Positions 1-8,869 of a stretch of 64,000 bases of DNA are shown here, piece by piece. The notes beneath the pieces are model-generated. The model searched no databases. It saw nothing but the letters and a program-made list of their open reading frames with translations, and was not told where the DNA came from. This DNA comes from Arthrobacter crystallopoietes. Lineage in GTDB: Bacteria > Actinomycetota > Actinomycetes > Actinomycetales > Micrococcaceae. Numbering within the stretch: the first letter of the stretch is position 1; every line of letters begins with the position of its first letter. The DNA lies in contig NZ_CP018863.1 of assembly GCF_002849715.1 (NCBI RefSeq), positions 2,046,001 to 2,110,000 on the forward strand. Reading direction: 5' to 3'. Made by a program: the position numbers and the translations under genes.

Positions 1-303
1 CGAACTGACGCTGGTGAGGGTGGCCACCCGCTCCGGCTGGAACCGGGCCAGATGCTGTGCGATCAGCGCCCCCAGCGAAAACCCCACCAGGTGGGCTCGC
101 GCTGGGAGCCGGTTTCCGACGTCGTTAGCCAGGTCGCCAAGCGAAACTTCCCGTTCCAGCGGCGGCCGGCTGCCGTGGCCGGGCAGATCCAGGGCAAGGA
201 CCTCACGATCGCTGGCCCGGCGTACTTCGTCCCGGAACTGGTCCCACATGGTGCTGTCCAGCCCCACACCGTGGAGCAGGACGATGGGCAGTTTCGCGTC
301 CAT
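1..303 (-). CDS. alpha/beta hydrolase, C-terminus cut by window edge
   Basis: Only the first 101 residues are inside the window. They show a short beta strand followed by the oxyanion motif HGVG (residues 11-14) and a nucleophile elbow GFSLG (74-78, Ser76), which are hallmarks of the alpha/beta hydrolase fold. The reaction is unknown; a C-C, ester, lactone or amide bond hydrolase would fit. The ATG lies 2 nt after the TAG of the upstream AA_synth gene, so it is the last visible gene of the minus-strand operon gntR - monooxygenase - AA_synth - AA_synth - hydrolase. It probably hydrolyses the ring-opened or oxidised product of the monooxygenase (inference). The catalytic Asp and His would lie beyond the window. 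Confidence 0.85.
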   Translation of the reverse strand, partial: MDAKLPIVLLHGVGLDSTMWDQFRDEVRRASDREVLALDLPGHGSRPPLEREVSLGDLANDVGNRLPARAHLVGFSLGALIAQHLARFQPERVATLTSVSS

Positions 304-305
304 GG

Positions 306-857
306 CTACTGTTCCGTTGACAGGGCTGCCAACCGCTGCTGCGGACGGCCCTGGGACGCGGCGGCGAGGGCAATGACGATCTCGCCCGGGTGCGGTGCGT
401 CGGCCAGACGGACCTCAATGCTCTGGTGGTGCGAGCGGATGGTCGCGTCGGTGATGTGCTTGAGGGGGATGTCGAACGTGACTCCGGCCGGTCCGCGCTT
501 TTCCACGGCCGGCAGCAGGGTGGTGGCGTTGGCCGCGTTGCGGAAGTGGTCGCCGAACTTCAGCGTGTGGATCAGGGCCGAACCATGCTCGATCTCGCCG
601 TCCAGGCCGACAATCGCGGCCTTGCCGTAGGCTTCGACGTTCCCGCCCAGTGTTTTGACCACGCGCGGTGCGAGCAGTTCGCCGATGTCGGAGGCTACCG
701 CGTCGATGCCTTCGGTCAGGTCTTCGACGAAGCCCTGTCCGTGCCAGGGGTTGTCGATGATGGCGGCGACGACGACGACGCGGGCGTTAGGTTCGACGGG
801 CCGGCCGCCCTCGGTGAGAGTCTCTTCAACCAGGGTGACGATCTTGCGGACGTTCAT
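306..857 (-). CDS. AA_synth (DUF1185) family protein, copy 1
   Basis: This 183-residue protein begins NVRKIVTLVEETL and carries the conserved AYGKAAIVG and GEIEHGSALIHT segments of the amino acid synthesis family (Pfam AA_synth, formerly DUF1185). The family has a chorismate-mutase-like fold but no firmly assigned reaction. It is clearly paralogous to the gene just upstream (854-1483), with the same motifs in the same order. The ATG overlaps the TGA of that gene by 4 nt (ATGA) and is preceded by GAAGGAG, so the two are translationally coupled and may form a hetero-oligomer (inference). The operon context points to catabolism rather than amino-acid synthesis. Confidence 0.88.
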   Translation of the reverse strand: MNVRKIVTLVEETLTEGGRPVEPNARVVVVAAIIDNPWHGQGFVEDLTEGIDAVASDIGELLAPRVVKTLGGNVEAYGKAAIVGLDGEIEHGSALIHTLKFGDHFRNAANATTLLPAVEKRGPAGVTFDIPLKHITDATIRSHHQSIEVRLADAPHPGEIVIALAAASQGRPQQRLAALSTEQ

Positions 858-1483
858 GCGGAGGCTCCTTCAAGGGTGCGGGAAGTTACTGCAGGGTCTG
901 TTTTACGGTCGCCGATTCGGGCGTGCGGACGCGGTCCGGTTGAGGCTGCGGCAACGACGACGATCTCGTCCGCCCGGGGCCCGTCCGGAATCCGGGCGGT
1001 TATGGTCTGGTAGTGGCTGCGGGTTGCCGCGTGGGTCTTGTGCCACATCGGCACGACCAGCGGTTGCCCGGCTTCGGCCCGGTCGTCGGCAAAGCAGATG
1101 ATGGACGAGCCGTCGAGGTACTCCCGGACGAGGTTGCCAAAGAACGGAGTGTGGATGAGTGCACCGGCGTGCTCGATCTCGCCTCCGGTGCCGACGATGG
1201 CGGCCTTGCCGAAGGCCTCGATCTCCTCGACACCGCCGAGCCCGTCAATCAGACGGTCGGTAAGAGCCTTGGCGAGGTGCGGAGCGATCCGCTGGGCCTC
1301 GGGTCCGAGATCGGTGTCCGGCGCGGTGCCTTTCCAAGGGTTGGCAATAACGGCGGCTGCGGTGGCCCGCAGGGCCGGCACCGGCGGCATGGAACCGTTC
1401 TCTACCAGGATCTCCTCCTGGTAGTACACGATCTTGCGGATGCCGGCGGCGGCGTCGGGGCTGGGCTGCTCAATGCTAGTCAA
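854..1483 (-). CDS. AA_synth (DUF1185) family protein, copy 2
   Basis: This 209-residue paralogue of the downstream gene shares the RKIVxxxEE start block, the FGKAAIVG motif and the GEIEHAGALIHT motif. The only workable start is a TTG at 1483 inside the last codons of the monooxygenase gene, giving an 8-nt overlap. The protein then has about 15 residues before the conserved RKIVYYQEE block. No Shine-Dalgarno is obvious, so translation probably depends on coupling to the preceding gene. The function is unassigned. Tandem duplication followed by divergence within one operon suggests that the two copies work together or on successive intermediates (inference). Confidence 0.85.
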   Translation of the reverse strand: MTSIEQPSPDAAAGIRKIVYYQEEILVENGSMPPVPALRATAAAVIANPWKGTAPDTDLGPEAQRIAPHLAKALTDRLIDGLGGVEEIEAFGKAAIVGTGGEIEHAGALIHTPFFGNLVREYLDGSSIICFADDRAEAGQPLVVPMWHKTHAATRSHYQTITARIPDGPRADEIVVVAAASTGPRPHARIGDRKTDPAVTSRTLEGASA

Positions 1484-2594
1484 AGTGGGGCTTCACTTTC
1501 TCGGAGAACAGCTCGAGGCTGCGCATTGCCTTCTCGTGCTTCAGGCCGGGATGCGTGGTCCAGAGCATCATGTGCTCAAGGCCGACCTCGCGCTTCAGCT
1601 CGTGGATCTTTTCGGTGACGAATTCGGGCGTGCCGACCAGCATGTTGCGGTCCATCAGGAGATCGAAGTCCAGCTTGTGCGCGTCGGTGAGCTCTTCGCC
1701 CTCTTCCATCAGGTTCGACAGGCCGCGCCAGTGGGTGATCCATTTGTAGGTGTTCAGGACCGCTTCCTCGAACTCTTCGCGGGCCTGCTCCATTGTGTCC
1801 GCCACGTAGACATCGCGGACCAGGGCGATGCCCTCGCCGAGCGGAACCTCGCGGCCCTGGGCCTTGGAGGCATGTTCGCGGTACAGCTCGAAGCGGCCCT
1901 TGAGCGCGGACACCGGCGGCAGCCAGAAGATGCCCTGCACGCCGGTTTCGGCGGCGCTAATGATGGAGCGGGGCGTATCGATGACCTGCCACAGCGGGAG
2001 TTCGGGCTGCAGGGGGCGGGGAACCACTGCCATCTTCGTGATCTCCCCGTTTTCGGTGAAGTCCGGGGTTGCCGGCGAGAGCGGATGGCTCCACTTCACG
2101 CCCGGAGCGGGGAACTCGTAGAACTCGCCCTTGTGGCTGAAGAACTCGTTGTTCCAGGCCTTCTGCAGGATCTCCATGGTTTCGGCGAACAGCGCGCGGT
2201 TCTTTTCCTGGTCGCGCGGATCGGCCGCAGGGTTCAGGTTCAGTGCTTCGCGGCCGTACAGTCCCCGGCCCACGCCTACTTCGAGGCGGCCGTCGGAGAG
2301 CTGGTCCAGCAGGGCGAGATCCTCGGCAAGCCGCAGCGGGTGCCAGAAGGTGACGATTGAGGCGGCCTGGCCGATGCGGATCTTCGAGGTGCGGGCGGCA
2401 ATGTCGACACCCATCATGATCGGGTTCGGAGTCAGCTCCTGCCCCTCGTGCCCGAAGTGGTGCTCCGTGTACCAAGTGGACCAGAAGCCGTACTTCTCGG
2501 CGGCTACCGCGTACTCGCGGGCGTCCTTCATATGCTGGTTGTAGTTGGCCAGATCGCCGGGGGCGCCGAGGCCGTGGAAAATCGAAAAGCGCAT
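1476..2594 (-). CDS. luciferase-like (LLM) flavin-dependent monooxygenase
   Basis: This 372-residue protein has the TIM-barrel bacterial-luciferase fold. Visible family features are the N-terminal strand RFSIFHGL, the YTEHHFG segment near residue 45, a GRLEVGVGRG motif near residue 104 and the C-terminal substrate-loop region. Such enzymes use reduced FMN and O2 and need a separate flavin reductase, which is encoded divergently at 3471-4418. Relatives include two-component oxygenases that cleave N-heterocyclic rings (PyrA of pyridine, TrgA of trigonelline degradation) as well as alkane and nitrilotriacetate oxygenases. The start ATG is preceded by AAAGGA. It lies 48 bp after gntR and probably shares its transcript. 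The exact substrate cannot be read from sequence. Confidence 0.9.
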   Translation of the reverse strand: MRFSIFHGLGAPGDLANYNQHMKDAREYAVAAEKYGFWSTWYTEHHFGHEGQELTPNPIMMGVDIAARTSKIRIGQAASIVTFWHPLRLAEDLALLDQLSDGRLEVGVGRGLYGREALNLNPAADPRDQEKNRALFAETMEILQKAWNNEFFSHKGEFYEFPAPGVKWSHPLSPATPDFTENGEITKMAVVPRPLQPELPLWQVIDTPRSIISAAETGVQGIFWLPPVSALKGRFELYREHASKAQGREVPLGEGIALVRDVYVADTMEQAREEFEEAVLNTYKWITHWRGLSNLMEEGEELTDAHKLDFDLLMDRNMLVGTPEFVTEKIHELKREVGLEHMMLWTTHPGLKHEKAMRSLELFSEKVKPHFD

Positions 2595-2642
2595 GGTTGG
2601 TCCTTTCAGGATGGCTCAAAAATGGTTTAGCTAAGGAAGTCT

Positions 2643-3329
2643 TCAGTCAGTTCGGTCGCGGGAGTCCGTGAGGACTTCGCGGGAAGATGCATAAACGTGG
2701 TTGCGCATGGCCGCTTCGGCGCCGAAATGGTCTTTGTCTTTGATCATGGCCAGCACGGTGCGGTGTTCGGAGGTGGAGGCGCTGATACGGCCGGGATGAC
2801 CAGCCGTGCGCAGTACCAGTCGGTGGTAGGCCAGCTGGTTCATCAGCCGCTCGTAGTGCTCGGCAAGTTTGCTGTTGTCGGCACCAGTGATGATCGTGTG
2901 GTGGAACTCGTGGACCAGCTCGGCGTAGCGTTCGACATCCTGCTCGGCCGCGGCTTCGTCGGACTCCTCCACGTTGCGCTCAAGGATGGAGATCTCCCGT
3001 ACTTTGCCCCTGCGGGCCAGCAGGCCTGCTGCGAGTCCTTCGAAGCTTTCCTTGAGTTGGAACAGTTCGACAATCTCGCGTCGCGTGGGTTCACGGACGA
3101 AGGTGCCTACCTTCGGGCGGATCTCCACCAGGCCTTCATGCTGCAGCTGCTTCAACGCCTCGCGGATGGGAGTGCGGCTGACATCGAATTCCTGCGCGAG
3201 GAAGACCTCGGACACTGGGGCCCCGGGTGGATAGTCGCCGCCGAGGATAAGGGTGCGCACCTTGTCGAGCAGAGGCTCTCCCTGAAGGGCGCCATTTCTG
3301 CCCGGCTGATTCACGATCGTCTGTTGCAT
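2643..3329 (-). CDS. GntR-family (FCD/FadR subfamily) transcriptional regulator
   Basis: The protein is 228 residues long. It has an N-terminal winged helix (VSEVFLAQEFDVSRTPIREALKQL, split here across the recognition helix) followed by an all-helical FCD ligand domain containing the metal-ligand-like HEFHHTII and HRTVL segments. The start is set at the ATG at 3329 because a promoter-like -10 (3337-3342) ends exactly 7 nt upstream of it and there is no Shine-Dalgarno, so the mRNA looks leaderless. An ATG 21 nt further upstream (3350) is the alternative. It is the first gene of the catabolic operon and very likely autoregulates it and the divergent reductase/transporter genes through repeated elements in 3319-3481 (inference). 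Confidence 0.9.
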   Translation of the reverse strand: MQQTIVNQPGRNGALQGEPLLDKVRTLILGGDYPPGAPVSEVFLAQEFDVSRTPIREALKQLQHEGLVEIRPKVGTFVREPTRREIVELFQLKESFEGLAAGLLARRGKVREISILERNVEESDEAAAEQDVERYAELVHEFHHTIITGADNSKLAEHYERLMNQLAYHRLVLRTAGHPGRISASTSEHRTVLAMIKDKDHFGAEAAMRNHVYASSREVLTDSRDRTD

Positions 3330-3365
3330 ACATGAGAGATTATGTTGCATGCATCACGTCGTCAA
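3330..3365 (-). promoter_or_regulatory. leaderless promoter of the gntR-monooxygenase operon with embedded operator
   Basis: Reading the minus strand there is TTGACG (3365-3360), a 17-nt spacer, TAATCT (3342-3337), 7 nt, then ATG at 3329. This is the geometry of a leaderless actinobacterial promoter. The spacer holds GACGTGATGCA (3360-3350) and the palindrome TGCATGCA (3353-3346). The same 11-mer sits at the same place in the opposing promoter, so it is a good candidate GntR operator. Confidence 0.7.
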
Positions 3366-3433
3366 GTATGAGAGGCGGTTACTGAAGAGAAACCCCGTAT
3401 TTTCGGGACTTTTGAAGATTCTCGATTTCCCTG

Positions 3434-3470
3434 TTGACCGTTCGACGTGATGCAGATTACTCTATCTGCC
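3434..3470 (+). promoter_or_regulatory. leaderless promoter of the flavin reductase/BCCT transcript with embedded operator
   Basis: On the plus strand there is TTGACC (3434-3439), an 18-nt spacer, TACTCT (3458-3463), 7 nt, then ATG at 3471. There is no Shine-Dalgarno. GACGTGATGCA (3444-3454) in the spacer is identical to the element in the divergent promoter, and ATGCAACAGAC at the start codon is identical to the start of gntR. The arrangement predicts coordinated repression by one regulator bound between -35 and -10. Confidence 0.7.
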
Positions 3471-4418
3471 ATGCAACAGACTTTTGAGAACGCAGTAGCG
3501 AACGCGTGGGAAGCCGCTTGGGACCAGGGAGAGGTGGAAGCGCTTGAGGCGCTAGTCACTCCGGACTACGTCAGGGTCAGCAAGGGCAGCGGCAAGGCCT
3601 CCAACCTCAGCCAGCACCAAAATGAAATCCTCGCGATCCGGGAAGGATTCCCGGATCTGGTGACTTCGGTCGATGCTGTAGTCGTGAACGGTGAGACCGC
3701 CGCGATTTTCTGGACGTCGACAGGGACGCATAGGGCTCCGTTCATGGGTGTTCCGCCCACGGGACGCCAGGTGCAGACGCGTGGCTCCAATTTCCTGACC
3801 ATGGAAAACGGCCGGATCAAGCAGGAAACCGTTACCTGGGACAGCAGCGAGCTCCTCGCCTCCCTCGGCATCCGCCATTTGGGCGACGCGATGGCGCCGG
3901 CAGACCCCGCCGTCGTCGTTGATTCCCTCGCGGGTGAGCCGGACCTCGAAATCATGAAGACCTTCAACCGCCAGTTCGTCACCGGCGTTACCGTAGTCAC
4001 GACCAGCGAAAACGGCGTTCCGAAGGGTCTGGCCGTCAACGCTTACGCATCCGTTTCGCTGGAACCGCCGCTGGTCATGGTCTGCATCCAGAAAACATCC
4101 TCCACCTACCCCGCCTTGTTCGCCTCCAGCCACCTGGGCATCAACATCCTCAGCAACCAGCAAAAGGACACCGTTTCCACTTTCGCCTCAAAATCGGCGG
4201 ATAAATTTGCGGATCTGGACTGGCACGCAGGCCCCAGCGGATCACCGTTGATCGACGGATCTTCCGCGGCACTTGAAGCCGAGATCCGGGAACGCTTCCA
4301 AGCGAAGACCCACACCATCTTTATTTGCCGCGTCCGCCACGCAGAAGTGAGCGAGACATCGCCGATGGTTTATCAGGCAGGCCGCTTCTTCGACAGCGAA
4401 GGCCTGTCCCAGCTCTGA
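3471..4418 (+). CDS. SnoaL-like domain fused to flavin reductase
   Basis: The protein is 315 residues from the leaderless ATG (in-frame starts at 3447/3450 are alternatives). Residues about 1-115 form a SnoaL-like polyketide-cyclase/NTF2 fold (FENAVANAWEAAWDQGEVEAL, ALVTPDYVRV, PTGRQVQTRG). After a linker, residues about 150-310 are a flavin-reductase-like FMN-binding split barrel, with the KGLAVNAYASVSLEPPLV block, the SSTYPALFASSHLGINIL block and the C-terminal YQAGRFF. The reductase half should supply reduced FMN to the divergent luciferase-like oxygenase. The SnoaL half may act on its product or serve for docking (inference). Stand-alone reductases of this family are about 160-190 residues, so this is a genuine two-domain fusion. 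Confidence 0.88.
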   Translation: MQQTFENAVANAWEAAWDQGEVEALEALVTPDYVRVSKGSGKASNLSQHQNEILAIREGFPDLVTSVDAVVVNGETAAIFWTSTGTHRAPFMGVPPTGRQVQTRGSNFLTMENGRIKQETVTWDSSELLASLGIRHLGDAMAPADPAVVVDSLAGEPDLEIMKTFNRQFVTGVTVVTTSENGVPKGLAVNAYASVSLEPPLVMVCIQKTSSTYPALFASSHLGINILSNQQKDTVSTFASKSADKFADLDWHAGPSGSPLIDGSSAALEAEIRERFQAKTHTIFICRVRHAEVSETSPMVYQAGRFFDSEGLSQL

Positions 4419-4459
4419 CGTCTACGCGACGCCCTACTCCTGAGAATCGGAGACCACTC

Positions 4460-6082
4460 ATGGTTCAACAAATCACCCGTCCGACGGCGGATGACATGCC
4501 TCACGACAGCCTGCCGGACAAGCCGGAAGGGACCGAATCACGGCGTCTTGGTGCCGTTTTCTGGTCGTCCATCGCACTGATCGCGGCCTTTGTCTTGTGG
4601 TCTTCGGTGTCGCCTCAGGGCTTGGGCGACGTCATGACGGCCAGCATGAACTGGGTAGCAGCCTCCGTAGGATGGAGCTACCTGGTGGTGACCCTGCTGT
4701 GCATTGGTCTCATGCTCTACCTCGGCTTCAGCCGCTTTGGTGGAATCCGACTCGGTTCCGATAGTGACCGGCCCGAATACAGTACGTGGGCGTGGCTGGC
4801 CATGATCCTGTCGGCTGTGATGGGGATCGGCCTCATCAGCTACGGTGTAGCGGAACCCATTTCCCATTTCATGGCGCCGCCGCATGCTCTGGCGCAGCCC
4901 GAAACGATGGAAGCCGCAGTCCGGGCCATGCAGTTCAGCTTCTTCGATTGGGGTCCGCATGCCTGGGCGGTCTTCGGAATTTTCGGCCTGGCGATCGGGT
5001 ACTCGACGCACCGCAAGAAGCGTCCTGGCTTGGTCTCCCCAATGCTGCGTCCGATCTTCGGCAAGCTGGTGGACGGTTGGTTTGGCAAGATGATTGACGT
5101 TTTCGCCATCATTGCCACTCTCTTTGGCACCACGACTTCGCTGGGGCTGGGCGCTTCGCAGATCGCTGAGGGCCTGGGGCGTGTCTTTGGGGTCTCATCC
5201 GGCCTCGTCACCCAGATTCTGATTATTGCAGTGGTGACTGTCCTGTTCACCCTATCGGCACTCTCCGGCGTGAACCGAGGCATTAAGTACATCAGCCAGA
5301 TCACTATGACGCTGTCGCTGGCATTGGCGGTCTATGTCTTCATCGCGGGCCCCACCAACTTCATTTCCAACCTGTTTTTCCGCTCGGTGGGGCAGTACTT
5401 CAGCGACTTCCTGCAGGTCAGCCTGATAACGCCCAGCACTCCGGACGATCTCCAGTGGATGCAGTGGTGGACCTACTTCATGATGGCCTGGTGGCTCAGC
5501 TGGGGCGCTTTCGTCGGAGTCTTCCTGGCGAAGATTTCCCGCGGCCGCACCATCCGCCAGTTCGTGGCAGGCGTGCTCGGTGTGCCCAGCTTGGTCTTCT
5601 TCGCTTGGTTCACCATCTTCGGCGGCTCCGCCATTCAGATGGACATGAACGGCGCAGGTATCGGTGCGGCGACAACTGAGAACATTAATTCCGCATTCTT
5701 TGCAATGCTGGAGAACCTGCCGCTGGTCCAGCTCACGGCCGTGGTCACGGTTGTCCTGGTTGCCCTCTTCTTTATCTCGGGCGCCGATGCGAATACGTTT
5801 GTCCTGAGCATGCTCTCCTCGAAGGGAAGCCTGGAGCCAAGCAAGCCGGTTCTCGGGCTATGGGGCGGACTGACCGGAGCCTGCGCCGTTCTCCTGCTGC
5901 TGGTCGGCGGCCTAACGGCCCTGCAACAGGCGGCGATGCTCTCAGCATTGCCCTTCACCGTCATCGTGGCACTCCTCGGAACATGCTTGGTCATGGAATT
6001 GAGGAAGGACCGGGAGTTCGAGGCTCTGCGGCACGCACGGCTCAAGGACCTGGACGAAAAGGGTAAGAACACGTCGGCATAG
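4460..6082 (+). CDS. BCCT-family betaine/carnitine/choline-type transporter
   Basis: This 540-residue integral membrane protein has about 12 hydrophobic helices. Diagnostic BCCT sequence includes the GIGLISYGVAEPISHF segment, the WGPHAW segment, the FGTTTSLGLGASQIAEGL helix and the tryptophan-rich WTYFMMAWWLSWGAFVG box that lines the quaternary-ammonium site. The family imports betaine-like zwitterions by Na+ or H+ symport, for osmoprotection or as nutrients. The ATG at 4460 is chosen because the longer frame upstream runs through the reductase gene. It lies 41 bp after the reductase and probably shares its promoter, which points to uptake of the substrate degraded by this cluster (inference). 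Confidence 0.92.
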   Translation: MVQQITRPTADDMPHDSLPDKPEGTESRRLGAVFWSSIALIAAFVLWSSVSPQGLGDVMTASMNWVAASVGWSYLVVTLLCIGLMLYLGFSRFGGIRLGSDSDRPEYSTWAWLAMILSAVMGIGLISYGVAEPISHFMAPPHALAQPETMEAAVRAMQFSFFDWGPHAWAVFGIFGLAIGYSTHRKKRPGLVSPMLRPIFGKLVDGWFGKMIDVFAIIATLFGTTTSLGLGASQIAEGLGRVFGVSSGLVTQILIIAVVTVLFTLSALSGVNRGIKYISQITMTLSLALAVYVFIAGPTNFISNLFFRSVGQYFSDFLQVSLITPSTPDDLQWMQWWTYFMMAWWLSWGAFVGVFLAKISRGRTIRQFVAGVLGVPSLVFFAWFTIFGGSAIQMDMNGAGIGAATTENINSAFFAMLENLPLVQLTAVVTVVLVALFFISGADANTFVLSMLSSKGSLEPSKPVLGLWGGLTGACAVLLLLVGGLTALQQAAMLSALPFTVIVALLGTCLVMELRKDREFEALRHARLKDLDEKGKNTSA

Positions 6083-6104
6083 GTAGCTGCTGGTCAGATT
6101 AGAC

Positions 6105-6151
6105 AAAGAGCCGGCCCGGGAAGATGCAACTCTTCCCGGGCCGGCTCTTTT
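6105..6151. terminator. bidirectional intrinsic terminator
   Basis: A perfect 20-bp stem (6105-6124 with 6131-6150) with a 6-nt loop is flanked by A and T tracts. It separates the convergent BCCT and clpC-like genes and can serve both. Confidence 0.9.
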
Positions 6152-6190
6152 ATGGCTCCCTAGCCGATCAGGCAGCCGGTGCCGCAGACC

Positions 6191-8791
6191 TTACGCGGCC
6201 AGCGGTGCTTCCACACCTGCGGAAACCCGCAGCTGCCCGCCGTCAACGCTCACGGTGACTCGTCCGCCGTCGTGCAGTGCCTCGGTGACCAGCAGGTCCG
6301 CGATCCGGTCATCGAGCTCGCGCTGGATGACGCGGCGCAGCGGGCGGGCGCCGTACTCCGGCTCGTAGCCGGCCTCGGCGATCCACGCCACGGCGTCCTC
6401 GCTGACCGCCACGCCGATGCCCTGGGCTTGGAGCCGGGCCTCGGTCTTGCCCAGCTGCAGGCGGACAATCTCGCGCAGCTGCTCCTGGTTGAGCTTGCGG
6501 AACAGCACGATCTCGTCGATCCGGTTGATGAACTCCGGCCGCATGCTCTCGCGCAGCCGGCCCATCACCCGGGCGCGCAGCTCCGGTTCGGAACCGAAGC
6601 CGTCGCCGTCGTTGTTCGCGGTGAAGCCCAGGGCGCCGCCCTTGCTGGCCAGGAATTCCGAGCCGAGGTTGGAGGTCATGATGACCACGGTGTTGCGGAA
6701 ATCCACCGTGCGGCCCTGGCTGTCGGTGAGGCGGCCGTCGTCGAGCACCTGGAGCAGCAGGTTGAACACGTCCGGGTGGGCCTTCTCGATCTCGTCGAGC
6801 AGCACCACCGAGTACGGCTGACGCCGCACGCGTTCGGTCAGCTGGCCCGCCTCGTCGTAGCCCACGTAGCCCGGGGGAGCACCGACCAGGCGGCTGACGG
6901 TGTGGCGCTCGCCGAACTCGCTCATGTCGAAGCGCGCCATGGCCTTCTCGTCGCCGAACAGGGACTCGGCCAACGCCTTGGCGAGCTCGGTTTTGCCCAC
7001 GCCGGTGGGGCCGAGGAACAGGAAGCTGCCCACGGGCCGGCCCTCGTCACCCATGCCGGTGCGGTTCCGGCGCACGGATTTGGCGATGGCGGCCACCGCG
7101 TCCTCCTGCCCGATGACCCGCTGGTGCAGGTCCTCCTCGAGCCGGGCGAGGCGCGCGCGATCGCCCTCGGTCAGCCGGGCGGTCGGAATGCCGGTGGCGC
7201 GGGCGATGATCGCGGCGATCTCGGCCTCACCCACCACGGACGGTGAGCGTACGACGCCGGCGCTCGCCCCGCCGTCGTTAGGTTCCGTTGCGCTGTGGCC
7301 GTCCTGGGTTCCCTCCGCGGCGGCGATCTGCTGGTTCAGCGCCTCGATCTCGTCGCGCAGGCGGGAGGCTTCCTCATAGTGCTCCTCGGCCACCGCGGCG
7401 TTCTTGGAGGCCTCCAAGGTGGCGGCCTGTTCGCGCAGTGCCGCGACGTCGACGCGCGGACCGCGCTGCAGGCTCAGCCGGGCGCCGGCCTGGTCGATCA
7501 GATCGATCGCCTTGTCCGGCAGGAAGCGGTCCGTGATGTACCGGGCGGACATTTCGACGGCGGCGCGGATGGCCTCGTCGGTGTAGGTGACGCCGTGGTG
7601 CTCCTCGTAGCGGTCCTTCAGCCCCGCGAGGATCCGGACCGCGTCCTCGATGCTCGGCTCGCCGACCGTGACCGGCTGGAAGCGGCGTTCCAGCGCCGGA
7701 TCCTTCTCGATCTTGCGGTACTCGCCGAGCGTGGTGGCGCCGACCAGGTGCAGTTCGCCCCGGGCCAGCCGCGGCTTGAGGATGTTGCCGGCGTCCATGC
7801 CGCCCTCGCCCGAGCCGCCCGCGCCGACCACGGTATGCAGCTCGTCGATGAACACGATCATGCTCTGGCTGTTGTCGCTGATCTCGTCCATCGTCTTGGT
7901 CAGCCGCTCCTCGAAGTCGCCGCGGTAGCGGGTTCCCGCGAGCATGCCGGGCAGATCGAGGGAGACCACGCGCTTGCCGCGCAGCTGCTGGGGGACATCG
8001 CCCGCCACGATCGCCTGCGCCAGGCCTTCAGCGATAGCGGTCTTGCCCACGCCGGCTTCGCCGATCAGCACCGGGTTGTTCTTGGTACGCCGGGCCAGGA
8101 TCTCGATGGTCTGCTCGATTTCCTCCGACCGGCCGATCACCGGATCCAGCTTGTTCTCACGCGCCAAGGCGGTCAGGTCCGTACCGAACTGGTCCAGCAT
8201 CGGGGTGTCCGAATTTTCGGTGGCCGCGGTTGAGCCCTGCCGGTTGCCGGCGCCGTTGGACTGGGCTTCCCGGGCACCTTCCTGCAGCGACTGCGGCGTG
8301 ACGCCGGCCGCAGCCAGCACCTGTCCCGCGGGCGACTCTGTGTTAAGGACGAACGCGATAAAGAGGTGTTCGGGATCGATGTAGGTGGACCCGAAGGAGC
8401 GGGCTACCTGGTGGGCGTCGAGCAGCACACGCTGGGCCGACTGGGTGAGCGACGGCGGAGTGTCCGGCTTTTCGTCCGACTCCTCGGGCAGGCGCTCCTC
8501 GGCAGCCTTGGCGATGGCGGCTGGCTCGGCGCCTGCCTGCTTGAGGTGGCTGGCGCTTGGCTCCTGTTCGACTGTGACGCGCAGGATGTGCAGCGCGTCG
8601 ACCTCGGAATGGCCGTGGTCGGTGGCGAAGCGGGCCGCGTGGCCGAGCAGCTCGTGCGAGCGGCGGCTCAGCAGCCGGGTGATGTCGATGGGGCGCCGGG
8701 CCTGTGCGGCCCGCTGGCCCTGCAGGTAGCGGGCCAGGAATTCGTCGAATGAGCCGCTGCCTGATGTTGCGGGTCCGAAGAACAATGGCAT
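6191..8791 (-). CDS. ClpC-like AAA+ unfoldase (Hsp100)
   Basis: This is an 866-residue Hsp100 protein. An unusual N-terminal part (about 1-190) contains a Clp_N repeat region ([25 protein letters not shown], split). It is followed by AAA1 with Walker [10 protein letters not shown] and [13 protein letters not shown] short middle domain has a UVR-like [13 protein letters not shown] helix. AAA2 has [11 protein letters not shown] and [12 protein letters not shown], and an LGF tripeptide near residue 727 sits where ClpC/ClpA contact ClpP. The short middle domain and LGF loop favour a ClpP-dependent ClpC rather than a ClpB disaggregase. The ATG is preceded by GAGGAGG. Two HspR-type operators lie just upstream, so it should be heat-shock repressed by HspR. 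Confidence 0.92.
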   Translation of the reverse strand: MPLFFGPATSGSGSFDEFLARYLQGQRAAQARRPIDITRLLSRRSHELLGHAARFATDHGHSEVDALHILRVTVEQEPSASHLKQAGAEPAAIAKAAEERLPEESDEKPDTPPSLTQSAQRVLLDAHQVARSFGSTYIDPEHLFIAFVLNTESPAGQVLAAAGVTPQSLQEGAREAQSNGAGNRQGSTAATENSDTPMLDQFGTDLTALARENKLDPVIGRSEEIEQTIEILARRTKNNPVLIGEAGVGKTAIAEGLAQAIVAGDVPQQLRGKRVVSLDLPGMLAGTRYRGDFEERLTKTMDEISDNSQSMIVFIDELHTVVGAGGSGEGGMDAGNILKPRLARGELHLVGATTLGEYRKIEKDPALERRFQPVTVGEPSIEDAVRILAGLKDRYEEHHGVTYTDEAIRAAVEMSARYITDRFLPDKAIDLIDQAGARLSLQRGPRVDVAALREQAATLEASKNAAVAEEHYEEASRLRDEIEALNQQIAAAEGTQDGHSATEPNDGGASAGVVRSPSVVGEAEIAAIIARATGIPTARLTEGDRARLARLEEDLHQRVIGQEDAVAAIAKSVRRNRTGMGDEGRPVGSFLFLGPTGVGKTELAKALAESLFGDEKAMARFDMSEFGERHTVSRLVGAPPGYVGYDEAGQLTERVRRQPYSVVLLDEIEKAHPDVFNLLLQVLDDGRLTDSQGRTVDFRNTVVIMTSNLGSEFLASKGGALGFTANNDGDGFGSEPELRARVMGRLRESMRPEFINRIDEIVLFRKLNQEQLREIVRLQLGKTEARLQAQGIGVAVSEDAVAWIAEAGYEPEYGARPLRRVIQRELDDRIADLLVTEALHDGGRVTVSVDGGQLRVSAGVEAPLAA

Positions 8792-8807
8792 GTATCCTCC
8801 TCAGGAA

Positions 8808-8828
8808 CTTGAGTACCTTCGACTCATG
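8808..8828. promoter_or_regulatory. HAIR box (HspR operator) 1
   Basis: CTTGAGT-N7-ACTCATG matches the HspR-associated inverted repeat CTTGAGT-N7-ACTCAAG with one mismatch. It lies 17 bp upstream of the clpC-like start codon. Confidence 0.85.
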
Positions 8829-8869
8829 TTAACGCTGGTGTCTGAGAATTATTCCGCCGACCTGAAAAA

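Noticed and set aside
765..785. GAC/GACG trinucleotide run resembling a microsatellite
   Set aside because: It encodes Val-Val-Val-Ala-Ala in the AA_synth gene on the minus strand; explained by codon use.
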